This document shows, in pieces, positions 6,605 to 15,524 of a DNA stretch of 64,000 nt; position 1 is the stretch's first letter, and each line of letters begins with the position of its first letter. Below the pieces are notes generated by a model. It did not search any database. It was not told the DNA's origin and worked only from the letters and a program-made list of their open reading frames with translations. A program made the translations under genes and the position numbers. This stretch comes from Clostridia bacterium. GTDB taxonomy: Bacteria > Bacillota > Clostridia > Peptostreptococcales > Anaerovoracaceae. The stretch covers positions 26,587 through 90,586 of the forward strand of contig CABJAP010000016.1 in the NCBI GenBank assembly GCA_902363595.1, in the 5' to 3' direction.

Positions 6605-9484
6605 TTAATCAATATCGATTGGATTTTCCTTGATCGTTTCCAATTCATCGTAGAAGTCGGAGCCTAAGAAATATGGATCAGGCTTGTTGGGATTTGTATC
6701 TCCCTTCGCAAGCGCTTCGATTCCGGCTTTTACTTTTTCAGGTTTCGCCGGCAGTTCATAAATTCTGACACCGCAGGCATCATCGATGGCATTGAGCACT
6801 GCTACATGATTGCCTGACTGGAAACCCTCCGATGCTCCGGATGAGCCCCAAGGTCCTCTGGCATTCTCGCCGTTCATATGGATCAACGTCATATCGTCAG
6901 GAATTTCCTTGATTGTAGGTACGCCAGCAGCAAGCATATTATTGTGCTTCTTGACATCTTCGTAGTCTTCTGTCAGCGCAAATCCGATCGCATGTGAAAT
7001 TCCACCGTATGCCTGGCCGTCAAGGGACTGAACATTTCCTACCTTTCCGACCTCATCAATGCACCGGAACCCTTCAACCGTCGTTTTCCCAGTGTTCATA
7101 TCGACTGCCACTTCTGCCAGGAATAACGTGTAGATGTACGCGTATGCCGGGTTGCCTCTTCCCTCGTTAGGTTCAATATCCCAAAGGTCGTCCCATTCGC
7201 TTGCCGCAGTCCAGTCTCCGTTGTATCTGGTTGGAATTCCCTGGGCTACCATTTCATTGTAGGTTCGATAGGTTCCATCTTCTTTTCTCATCGCATCCGC
7301 GATGTTTTTTGCTGCTAAAATCGTCGCTTTTCCATTTGCAAAATGGGACCTTGAACCCGCTGATTCTCCTGTATTTGGGCAAAGCTTGGTATCCGCTTGT
7401 ACTAGCCGGATATCATCCGGGGCCACCTCAGGAAAATACTTCCTTAAAGCGTGAACCGTATGGATCAGGGAGCCTGCATCCCCGCCCTGGCCCTGGTCCT
7501 GCCATGTATCATATTTTGTAAAGCCGCCGTCAGGCCGAAGTTCAATGGCCACGCTCGCTTCATCGACCGCGCCCAGGCCTACGGTATATCCGCCCCATGC
7601 AAGACCGATTCCCTTTCTGAAAGAACCATCAGAAGCCGCATTGAATTCATCTGCTTTTTCTCTAGCTTCATCATACATCGGTTTCATCTTATCCATCATT
7701 GCTTCCATGCAGTAGTCCATGAATGGCACCTGGTTCATGTTATCCTGCCCGGCTCTTGCAATATTCTTATACCGGAACTCAAACGGATCGATTCCAGCCT
7801 TTTTTGCCAGCATGTCGACTAAGGCTTCCCCGCACGTGAAGGCCTGGGGCGCGCCATATCCTCTGTAAGCGGTACCAAAGGCATGATTGGTAACTGCGAC
7901 TCTGGTTAACCCAAGTGCGTTTGGCACGTAGTAAGGGTAAAACATAAATCTGTGAATTCTGACAATTTTGTCATCACCCAATTCATAGTACGCACCGTGG
8001 TCCATACCGGCATCATATTCGCCGGCAATGATCTTTCCGTCTTTGTCGCAGGCGAGCCTGCCGTTGAAGTATGCCGGAGACCGCTTGCCGGATAAGGCCA
8101 TAAACTGGGAATAGTCAAAATGAAGCGCTACTGGCATGCCCGTCAGCTTTGCTGCCATTCCGCCCATGGCATAAGTTACCGCGGTCATCGCCCAGCCGAA
8201 GGAACCGCCCGTAGGATTTTCAACAATTCTTACATTTGCTACGTCTTCTCCTAAGGCTTCGGCCACATCTTCCCGGTTGGCATAGTTGGTCATGCTCTTG
8301 CAGTGGATGGTAAGCAGTCCATCCTCATCATAATATGCCTGCACCGTATCGCCTTCAATGGAAAGATGAGGCTCTCTCGATGCGTAAAAGCTTCCTTCCA
8401 CTGAAAATTCCGCATCATCAATCATTTCAGGGACACCTTCGGCATTCCCCTTTCTCAGTGGATGCTGGCAATAAATATTGGGATTTCCCGGATGGATCTC
8501 AATTGCGTCGGGCATGACCGCATCCAAATAACTCATATACTCAGGCAGCTGCTCATATTCCAGCTTGACAAGTTCCGCCGCCTGCTGCGCATGCTCTTTT
8601 GTATCAGCAATTGCCAGAGCAATAATATTCCCGTAGCTGACGATCTTATTTTCTACTAAAACTTCATGGACCTGATCGAACTGCTTCGTTCTCGGTGAAA
8701 GCTGGTAAGCCATCAGTAAATTCTTGCACCCCGCTTCTTTTGCAGACTTGGCGGTAATAATTTTTACTACGCCAGGAGCTTTCTCTGCTTCGCTAGTATC
8801 GATGTTTAAGATGTTTGCGTGGCTTGTCACTCTGGGCATAACCGGTACTGCCTGCAGCGTACCTTCCGGCATCTTGAGAGCCACGTCATCGCCGAAGTCA
8901 GAAACACCGCAGGCCTTCGCCATTGCGTTTGGACGGATCAGCGGTTTGCCATAAAGATCTGTTTCGTTTTCCCATTTGTAACGGATGTCTTCAAAGGTTT
9001 TTTCGCCGCGCAGAATCGCTGCTGCCTCCATCACCGCATCAACAATCTGCTTGTATCCTGTACATCTGCAGATATTTCTGTGTTTCTGGAACCAATCTCT
9101 TACGTCCTCTCTTGTTGGGTTTCCATTTTCTTTAAGGAGCTGGTATGCGGATACGATAAAGCCTGGTACACAAAAACCGCACTGTACGGCTCCCAAATGC
9201 ACCCACGCGTATTGAAGCGGATGGGGATTCATCGCAGTACCGATTCCCTCAATAGTGATAATTTCGCTGAAATCTTCTACGGATTTAATTTTTTTGGTGC
9301 AGGAACGTATCACCTTTTGGTTAAGGATGACAGAGCAGGCGCCGCATACACCGGTCCCGCATCCGACTTTTGTCCCTGTCAGTCCCAGCCTTCGCAGAAC
9401 GGAGGCCAGTGTATCCTTAGCAGGGTCACAGATAAAGGTGCGGTCTGCGCCATTGATGGTTAAGGTCTTTTTTTGTAAATTCAT
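6605..9484 (-). CDS. MOP-type molybdenum hydroxylase / aldehyde oxidoreductase
   Basis: A 959-residue single-chain enzyme of the xanthine oxidase family in the Desulfovibrio MOP arrangement: two [2Fe-2S] domains followed by the molybdopterin domains, without the FAD domain. The plant-type cluster ligands are C42, C47, C50 and C62. The second cluster uses C102, C105, C139 and C141 (QCGFC and CRC). The catalytic Glu region near the C-terminus reads GSSGASEG, followed by the usual ACGVRIYELP. ATG at 9484 was chosen because GAGGAG precedes it; longer in-frame starts would overlap the upstream GRE. It would oxidise an aldehyde or hydroxylate an N-heterocycle, passing electrons to the FAD/Fe-S partner downstream. 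In this operon it could oxidise the aldehyde released by a GRE (inference). Confidence 0.85.
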   Translation of the reverse strand: MNLQKKTLTINGADRTFICDPAKDTLASVLRRLGLTGTKVGCGTGVCGACSVILNQKVIRSCTKKIKSVEDFSEIITIEGIGTAMNPHPLQYAWVHLGAVQCGFCVPGFIVSAYQLLKENGNPTREDVRDWFQKHRNICRCTGYKQIVDAVMEAAAILRGEKTFEDIRYKWENETDLYGKPLIRPNAMAKACGVSDFGDDVALKMPEGTLQAVPVMPRVTSHANILNIDTSEAEKAPGVVKIITAKSAKEAGCKNLLMAYQLSPRTKQFDQVHEVLVENKIVSYGNIIALAIADTKEHAQQAAELVKLEYEQLPEYMSYLDAVMPDAIEIHPGNPNIYCQHPLRKGNAEGVPEMIDDAEFSVEGSFYASREPHLSIEGDTVQAYYDEDGLLTIHCKSMTNYANREDVAEALGEDVANVRIVENPTGGSFGWAMTAVTYAMGGMAAKLTGMPVALHFDYSQFMALSGKRSPAYFNGRLACDKDGKIIAGEYDAGMDHGAYYELGDDKIVRIHRFMFYPYYVPNALGLTRVAVTNHAFGTAYRGYGAPQAFTCGEALVDMLAKKAGIDPFEFRYKNIARAGQDNMNQVPFMDYCMEAMMDKMKPMYDEAREKADEFNAASDGSFRKGIGLAWGGYTVGLGAVDEASVAIELRPDGGFTKYDTWQDQGQGGDAGSLIHTVHALRKYFPEVAPDDIRLVQADTKLCPNTGESAGSRSHFANGKATILAAKNIADAMRKEDGTYRTYNEMVAQGIPTRYNGDWTAASEWDDLWDIEPNEGRGNPAYAYIYTLFLAEVAVDMNTGKTTVEGFRCIDEVGKVGNVQSLDGQAYGGISHAIGFALTEDYEDVKKHNNMLAAGVPTIKEIPDDMTLIHMNGENARGPWGSSGASEGFQSGNHVAVLNAIDDACGVRIYELPAKPEKVKAGIEALAKGDTNPNKPDPYFLGSDFYDELETIKENPIDID

Positions 9485-9518
9485 AACTATTTTCTCCTCA
9501 AATAATAATCTGCCTTTT

Positions 9519-11933
9519 TTACCACATCGTATTTTCCGTTCGGTTGATAATTGCATCCTGGGCGTCAGGGGCAAGCTCTACGAAGAATGCACTGTATCCG
9601 GCTACTCTTACCAGCAGGTCACTATAGCTTTCAGGATCCGCCTTGGCCTTTTTCAAGACTTCCGAGCTTACCACATTGAACTGTATATGGTAGCCCAAAA
9701 GATCGCTTTCCGCCCGAAGCAGGGACATCAGTTTTCTCTTGTCCGCCTCAGTTTGCAGCAAGTCAGGGTTTAGTTTCATATTCAGCAAGGTTCCCACACC
9801 ATTGCTGGTATGGTCCACTTTGCAGATTGATTTCAGTACGGCTGTCGGTCCGTGGGTGTCATATCCAGGGTATGGAGACAGCCCATCAGATAAGGATTCA
9901 CCGGCCTTTCTTCCCGACGGGAGGGCGCAGATCACCTTGCCCTGGGGAATGTTAGCGCTGACAGGAACTACTCCATTTTCAAATTTCGTTCCCATAACGC
10001 CTCTGTATCGATTTGCTTCCGTGCAGGAGAATTCAACGATATCCCGGGCAAACTGATCGACCTCATCCACGTCATTTCCATATTTGGGCGCATTATTGAT
10101 CAGCTGCTTTCGGATAATTTCGTTTTCCGGCCCTTCAAAATTTGCTTCCAGCGCCTTAATCAACTGATCCATCGTTATAACCTTGTCATCGTAAACCAAC
10201 TTTTTTACAGCCATCAGTGAATCAGCCACATCCGCAACCCCGGTAGGTTCCAGCCCTGGTCCGCCGTTAAAATATGCGCCGCCAAAGGTAGAATCAACAC
10301 CCCGTTCTACGCATCCCTCAAGCACAATGGATCTTGCTGGCTTGGGCGCATATCTTTGGTGAATTTTTTCTGACAGCTGAGCAAAGCGGACGGAACACTC
10401 AATTAGAAATGCCAGCTGCTTCTTAACTGCCGCTTCGAACTCTTCAAAGGTCTTGAAATCCCGCGGATCTCCAGTATGCATGCCCAGATCTTTATCAAGA
10501 ATCCTGCTGTAGCCATTAAAAAGCGCCCATTCAACGGCCGCTGGATATGCGTATTTGCAGCCTTCTCCCCAAATATTTGTTACCCCTGGAACGTTCGGCT
10601 CCACGCACCCGCCTACGCACCAGTTCCTGGCAATTTTTTCCGGAACCCCTCTTCTTTTCAGCAATTCGATTGCCGTATTGTCGAAGAAGATCGCCGGCTG
10701 TCCGGTTCCCAGTTTCACCAGGTCAATCACCTTCATCAGAAAGTCATCGCTGGTTTCATCGCACACCCGTACATTTACAGTCGGCGCATGCATTCGCAGA
10801 TCCGCCGTTGCTTTAAGCATCATTTCAGACAACTCATTTGCAGCATCATTACCCTCTTCATCCATGCCTCCGATGGTAAGCCCGTTAAATGCCATATAGC
10901 CCGCATAGAATTCTGCGGAATCAGCGGATATAACAAAAATCATTTCTGCAATTTTGATCCATAAACATTCGATCAGTTCCTGGGCTTCTCCTTTTGTCAA
11001 AATTCCATTTTCAATATCGTGTTTGTAGAAGGGATATAGGAACTGATCCGGCCGGTCAATACAATAGGAGTTTGTATTTTCTTCCGCCCATAATAGAATC
11101 TGTGTCAGCCAGACGGACTGGACGGCTTCTCTGAAAGTTTGGGGAGCATGATAAGGGACCCGGTCACATATTTTCGCAATTTCAAGAAGCTCCTGCGCCC
11201 GTTTTTTATCCGAAGTTTCTGAGGCTAATTGTCTTGCCTTCTCCGCATGGCGCTCTCCCAGGAGCTTTGCGGCCTGGCAGCAGATCAATACGGATTCGTA
11301 AAATTTCATCTTGTCATACGCTGTGGGATCGCTTAAATCCAGCTTTTCCATGTTTGCCTTTGCTTCTTCTTCCACACCTTTAAATCCCTTTTTCATGATA
11401 ATGTTGCCATAGCCAACCGCCATTTCACCTGCGCCGCCCGTAGCCTTCAAATCCCCAAAAATGATCATGGTTCCTAGGCCTACCCGTTTCAGGTCTTCTG
11501 GACAATTTTCCAGGAAATAGTCTTCCATAGATTTGCCTTCCCAGTAAGGAACAATCTGTTCTTTAAAAATTTTTTTATTCTCTTCCGAGATATAATAAGG
11601 ATCCTGCTGCCTGGCTGCCATTGTCTCCAGTTCATCGTTATACCATCTCCAGCACATGTCCGGATTCACTTGCGCGGCCCGATGCTTATTGCCATCCGTA
11701 CCAACAATCAACTCATCCTCATCGATGGTGATGGTCTTTGCTTCAATGTACTTGTACATTGCTTTCGCACGTTTTACACAAGTTTCCATTGCTTCGTTCT
11801 GTCTGTACACATCCGTATAAACCAGCGCACGTTCCAAATCAATTTCCGGCGTATGGTTCCAGTATTTATCGCGCAGCCGATTGATTCTATCCGTACAGCC
11901 ATCGGCCCATTTTACATGTTTTACATTTACCAT
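9519..11933 (-). CDS. glycyl radical enzyme, uncharacterised subtype (GRE-1)
   Basis: An 804-residue pyruvate formate-lyase-like GRE. The thiyl-radical cysteine is C443 in GGCVEPNVPG, with the companion Glu E445 that marks the eliminase/dehydratase branch (choline lyase, diol and hydroxyproline dehydratases). The glycyl radical residue is G779 in VRVAGYSAFF, 25 residues from the end as expected. After GCVEP the sequence continues to IWGEGCKYAY, which matches neither the WHDA of diol/hydroxyproline dehydratases nor the WTST of choline TMA-lyase as I recall them. The start has AGAGGAAAG. It is translated just after its activase (12 bp) and is followed by the molybdenum hydroxylase. It likely performs C-N, C-O or C-S bond cleavage on an unknown substrate. 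Confidence 0.85.
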   Translation of the reverse strand: MVNVKHVKWADGCTDRINRLRDKYWNHTPEIDLERALVYTDVYRQNEAMETCVKRAKAMYKYIEAKTITIDEDELIVGTDGNKHRAAQVNPDMCWRWYNDELETMAARQQDPYYISEENKKIFKEQIVPYWEGKSMEDYFLENCPEDLKRVGLGTMIIFGDLKATGGAGEMAVGYGNIIMKKGFKGVEEEAKANMEKLDLSDPTAYDKMKFYESVLICCQAAKLLGERHAEKARQLASETSDKKRAQELLEIAKICDRVPYHAPQTFREAVQSVWLTQILLWAEENTNSYCIDRPDQFLYPFYKHDIENGILTKGEAQELIECLWIKIAEMIFVISADSAEFYAGYMAFNGLTIGGMDEEGNDAANELSEMMLKATADLRMHAPTVNVRVCDETSDDFLMKVIDLVKLGTGQPAIFFDNTAIELLKRRGVPEKIARNWCVGGCVEPNVPGVTNIWGEGCKYAYPAAVEWALFNGYSRILDKDLGMHTGDPRDFKTFEEFEAAVKKQLAFLIECSVRFAQLSEKIHQRYAPKPARSIVLEGCVERGVDSTFGGAYFNGGPGLEPTGVADVADSLMAVKKLVYDDKVITMDQLIKALEANFEGPENEIIRKQLINNAPKYGNDVDEVDQFARDIVEFSCTEANRYRGVMGTKFENGVVPVSANIPQGKVICALPSGRKAGESLSDGLSPYPGYDTHGPTAVLKSICKVDHTSNGVGTLLNMKLNPDLLQTEADKRKLMSLLRAESDLLGYHIQFNVVSSEVLKKAKADPESYSDLLVRVAGYSAFFVELAPDAQDAIINRTENTMW

Positions 11934-11945
11934 AATTTCTTTCCT

Positions 11946-12851
11946 CTATTGTCTTACAAACACATTGCACTTACAATCCTTAAGGATCTGCTGGTATCGA
12001 GCCACCTGTTCCTTTGGCGGTTCTTTTGTTTCTTTTAAATCATAGATTTTATCGAGCCACTCGAATTTCATTTCGCCCAGCCGATGGTAAGGCAATATTT
12101 CAATATATACATTCTCATTTGTCAATGCGCTGACAAATTCTCCGGTCTTTCTGATATTCTCTTCTTCGTCATTGCAATCCGGAATAAGTGGAATTCGGAA
12201 GGTGACTTTTTTACCCAGCTCCGGCAGTTTTGCCGCATTCTTCAGAATCTGCTCGTTGGAAACTCCTGTCAGCACCTTATGTTTATCGGAATTCATGTGC
12301 TTTAGATCAAAGAAAACTTCATCCACATGTTCGATTACGGACAGGAATGCTTCCGTCTCTGCAAATCCACTGGTTTCAATTGCTGTATGTATATCGTGTA
12401 TATGGCATTTTCTCAAAAGTTCTGCGACGAATTCCGGCTGCATCATAGGTTCTCCGCCGCTGACGGTAATACCTCCACCGGAGTTGCGATAGAACACTCG
12501 GTCTTTTTCAACTTCTTTTACCATCTCATCGACCGTTACATATCTTCCTGAAAGCCTCTTGGCAGACGAAGGGCAAACTCGCGCACAGGAACCACATTGC
12601 CTGCAGCTTTTCCGGTCAATCTCCATCGCTTCCAAGGGACAGTTTTGCACGCAGTGCATACAGCCAATGCATTTGTCTCTTAAAAACAGCACCTCCGGCT
12701 CTATGTTTTGGGATTCAGGGTTGCAGCACCATATGCATTTCAAAGGGCATCCCTTCATAAATACGATGGTCCGGATACCTTCGCCATCGTGTATGGAAAA
12801 TCGTTGAATGTTAAAAATTACGCCTTTCTCTTTTCCTAAAACTTCTGCCAT
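11946..12851 (-). CDS. glycyl radical enzyme activating enzyme (radical SAM)
   Basis: A 301-residue activase. The radical-SAM CX3CX2C is at C35-C39-C42 (GCPLKCIWC). It is followed by a two-[4Fe-4S] ferredoxin insert (C61, C64, C67, C71 and C83, C86, C89, C93) typical of activases for eliminase-type GREs and absent from PFL activase. GGGITVSGGEP is the SAM-binding motif. It abstracts hydrogen from the glycine of its GRE partner. Only one activase is present between two GRE genes, so it probably serves both. A perfect 10-bp hairpin precedes it (12878-12910), and may set its level below that of GRE-2. Confidence 0.93.
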   Translation of the reverse strand: MAEVLGKEKGVIFNIQRFSIHDGEGIRTIVFMKGCPLKCIWCCNPESQNIEPEVLFLRDKCIGCMHCVQNCPLEAMEIDRKSCRQCGSCARVCPSSAKRLSGRYVTVDEMVKEVEKDRVFYRNSGGGITVSGGEPMMQPEFVAELLRKCHIHDIHTAIETSGFAETEAFLSVIEHVDEVFFDLKHMNSDKHKVLTGVSNEQILKNAAKLPELGKKVTFRIPLIPDCNDEEENIRKTGEFVSALTNENVYIEILPYHRLGEMKFEWLDKIYDLKETKEPPKEQVARYQQILKDCKCNVFVRQ

Positions 12852-12877
12852 CTTCTCTATCCTCTCATTTCCTACAA

Positions 12878-12910
12878 TTATAGGACGCCAATGAAATCAA
12901 CGTCCTATAA
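12878..12910 (-). other. intercistronic stem-loop between GRE-2 and activase
   Basis: Perfect 10-bp inverted repeat (12878-12887 and 12901-12910, TTATAGGACG and its complement) with a 13-nt loop in the 76-bp gap. No T-tract follows it on the minus strand. It could stabilise the GRE-2 mRNA or dampen read-through. Confidence 0.65.
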
Positions 12911-12927
12911 CCGCACTGTTCAATCTG

Positions 12928-15354
12928 TTAATGCACTGCATGCATTGTACGCCCAATTACATCGTCCTGAACTTCTTTGTTCAGTTCGCCGAAGTATGCG
13001 CTATATCCGGATACTCGGACAATAAGTGTCTTGAATTTTTCCGGTTCTTTTTGCGCGGCGAGCAGCGTTTCTGTTTTTATAACGTTGAATTGGATGTGCC
13101 AGATTTCCAAATCAACCATAGTTCTTATGATCTGACAAATTCGCTGCAGTCCAAGATCGCCCTCTACACTGACCGGATCCAATCTCATATTTAAGAGTGT
13201 GCCGGATGTATGCTGTTCGTGGTTGATATTGGCAACAGACTTAAGCACGGCTGTCGGTCCTTCACGGTCTGTTCCATGATTTGGCGATACGCCATCAGCC
13301 AGAGGTTTTCCCGCATGCCTTCCATAAGGCAGCGCACCGACCATTAATCCGTGTGGAACGTTGGAAGTTACCGGGTATAAAGCATTATTGAAGGGACGTC
13401 CTCTGTATGAATGGTACTGAACGATTTCATTTCTAATATAGTCAGAAAATTCCGCCGCCCATTCATCAATCTCAGGAATATCGTTGCCCCAGCAAGGCGT
13501 TTTTGTTGTAACTAATTTATGGATCTCTTCATAGCCTTCAAAGTCATTGACACAGGCATCGATCATTTCCTGCATAGAAATTACTTTGTCATCGAAAACA
13601 AACTTCTTAATTGCAGACAGCGAGTTTACAAGATCTGTAAGACCTGTTCCAATAAAGGCCGGTCCTTCACAATACTTAGGCCCGCCATTATTAATGTCCT
13701 TGCCTTTTTCGTAGCAGCCTTCCAAGAGAGCCGAAATGAATGGCAATGGAGCTAATTCTGCGTGAAGCCGCTCTGTGATCGTCGCTCCACAAGCCATTTG
13801 ATAAGCAAAATACTTCAGCTGCTCTTTTACAGCATCTTTTATTTCTTCAAAAGTCATCTTCGTTGGATCGCCCGTTTGGACACCTAATATTTCATTATTG
13901 TTCATAAGGCTTCTGCCATTGGTCAAAACAAATTCAATTGCAGCGCCAAAGTTGTAGTGTCCCGCATCAGACCACTTGCTCATTTTATTGGAAACAAATG
14001 GCTCTACACAGCCGACCAACTGGTAATCATATGCTTCTTTCATCGTGACCCCAAGGGAAAGCATCATTTTAATCCCTACATCATCGCAATGGATCGCCGG
14101 ATACCCGGTTCCGTAACGTACCAGTCTGGCAATGTGCAGCAGCAGTTCCTGAGGTGTATCCTTATGAATTCTTACCGATAAATTTGGTGAATGCAGTCTC
14201 ACATGCATTTTTGCGGTAATGAATAAATAGGACAAGGAGTTTGAAGCATCCTTAGCAAATTCGTCAATGCCGCCAACGCAAATATTGATAAAGGCCTGGT
14301 AGCCGGTAAAGTACTGCGACGCATTTTCACTGGTAACCCAGGTATTCTCCGCTGTTGCCAAGTAGAGAGCTTCTATGTATTCCAGCGCCTGGCTATCATC
14401 AAGGATTCCTTTTTCACAGTCAGTCCGATAAAACGGATACAAGTACTGGTCAACTCTTCCCGGTGATACGCCCGGCGAGTTCCCTTCCATCTGGATTCCA
14501 ATAAAGGTGAACCACCATAGCTGCAGAGCCTGATAAAATGTTTCCGGCGTATTTTCCGCAACAAAATCCGCATTATCCGCCATAATCATCAGTTCTTTTC
14601 TTCTTGTCTCGTCCGCTGTATCCGCAGCTTTTCTGGCTTCATCGGCGCACCTGTGGATATAGATCTTCATGGCTTCCATTGTCATAATTGTTGCGTCATA
14701 GAAGTTGATTTTTTCCCAGTCTTCGTGGTTTACCGGATCCAACCGGCTCTTATATTCATTTGCCTGCTTTATAAAACCATTGAATCCAATGTTGAGCGCC
14801 ATTTTAAAGCTTGGCGCCATTTCGCCCGGCGCTGATTGTACCTTGACGTCGGCATCAATAATTCCTGTTTTAACCATTAATTTCTTTGCTTCCGGAGAAA
14901 TTTGATTGATCCAGCCATCAAAAATTGTTTTGCCTTCCCAGTAAGGGAATACATCCTCTCTAAGGGTTTTGATCTGCTGCGGCGTTACCTGATAGGTATC
15001 TCTTTCTCTTGCTGCAATCCCGTCAATTTCTTCTGCCAGCCAGGATGAAATATATTCCGGAGCAACCGTACCAGCTCTCGGCTTGGTTGAACACTTGCCT
15101 AAAAACAGATCATCATCATTAATTAAAATTGACCGTTCTTCCGCATATTTCTTAAATGCTTTTGCCCTGCGGATGATTGCCGGCTGAGCTTCTGTTTCCT
15201 TATAAGAATCTGTCCATATTACAGCTCTCTCGATATCCAATTCCGGAACGAAAGTAAAATACCGATCCAGCATTCTCTGAATTCTGGGAAACGGAGTATC
15301 ATGCGCAGGCTCTAACAAATCCGAATATACATCTTTACCATTTATAATTGCCAT
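12928..15354 (-). CDS. glycyl radical enzyme, uncharacterised subtype (GRE-2)
   Basis: An 808-residue GRE, paralogous to but clearly different from GRE-1. The active-site cysteine is C449 in VGCVEPFVSN with E451, and the radical glycine is G783 in VRVSGYSAYF. The positions that follow GCVEP read KWSDAGHYNF, again neither of the two well-known substrate signatures. The start is preceded by GAGGAGG. It is the first of the two GREs in the operon, separated from the permease gene by a 170-bp gap with hairpins. Its reaction could precede or follow that of GRE-1, or the two could act on different substrates brought in by the same permease. All of this is inference from gene order. Confidence 0.85.
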   Translation of the reverse strand: MAIINGKDVYSDLLEPAHDTPFPRIQRMLDRYFTFVPELDIERAVIWTDSYKETEAQPAIIRRAKAFKKYAEERSILINDDDLFLGKCSTKPRAGTVAPEYISSWLAEEIDGIAARERDTYQVTPQQIKTLREDVFPYWEGKTIFDGWINQISPEAKKLMVKTGIIDADVKVQSAPGEMAPSFKMALNIGFNGFIKQANEYKSRLDPVNHEDWEKINFYDATIMTMEAMKIYIHRCADEARKAADTADETRRKELMIMADNADFVAENTPETFYQALQLWWFTFIGIQMEGNSPGVSPGRVDQYLYPFYRTDCEKGILDDSQALEYIEALYLATAENTWVTSENASQYFTGYQAFINICVGGIDEFAKDASNSLSYLFITAKMHVRLHSPNLSVRIHKDTPQELLLHIARLVRYGTGYPAIHCDDVGIKMMLSLGVTMKEAYDYQLVGCVEPFVSNKMSKWSDAGHYNFGAAIEFVLTNGRSLMNNNEILGVQTGDPTKMTFEEIKDAVKEQLKYFAYQMACGATITERLHAELAPLPFISALLEGCYEKGKDINNGGPKYCEGPAFIGTGLTDLVNSLSAIKKFVFDDKVISMQEMIDACVNDFEGYEEIHKLVTTKTPCWGNDIPEIDEWAAEFSDYIRNEIVQYHSYRGRPFNNALYPVTSNVPHGLMVGALPYGRHAGKPLADGVSPNHGTDREGPTAVLKSVANINHEQHTSGTLLNMRLDPVSVEGDLGLQRICQIIRTMVDLEIWHIQFNVIKTETLLAAQKEPEKFKTLIVRVSGYSAYFGELNKEVQDDVIGRTMHAVH

Positions 15355-15395
15355 CTTTAATCCTCCTCATTAATTTAATAACCGTGAGTTTCTTT

Positions 15396-15460
15396 CTATC
15401 TATATTTTAGATAGCCATGCATCAATAGCCAATTCTCAAAAAAGTCCGTTTTTCGAGAAT
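15396..15460 (-). other. two stem-loops between permease and GRE-2
   Basis: One hairpin is CTATCTA / TAGATAG (15396-15414). The other is ATTCTC with A-run / T-run with GAGAAT (15432-15460, loop GTCCG). On the minus strand the second forms a terminator-like stem followed by T-poor sequence, so partial termination or processing is possible. No promoter consensus could be recognised in the gap. Confidence 0.5.
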
Positions 15461-15524
15461 AAAATTACACAATACTCCTTTCGAATAATCTTTTTCTTAA
15501 TAGACCAAATTAATTTCCCGACCG

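Noticed and set aside
12928..15354. Choline TMA-lyase (CutC) or gamma-butyrobetaine/TMA cluster
   Set aside because: The GCVEP cysteine and RVSGYSA glycine motifs are shared with CutC, but the residues after the cysteine differ. No choline-specific neighbours (microcompartment shells, QAC exporters) are seen.
15415..15435. Third sigma-54 promoter in front of GRE-2 (TTGGCTATTGATGCATGG)
   Set aside because: The GG-to-GC spacing is two bases too short, and the -24 element lacks AC.
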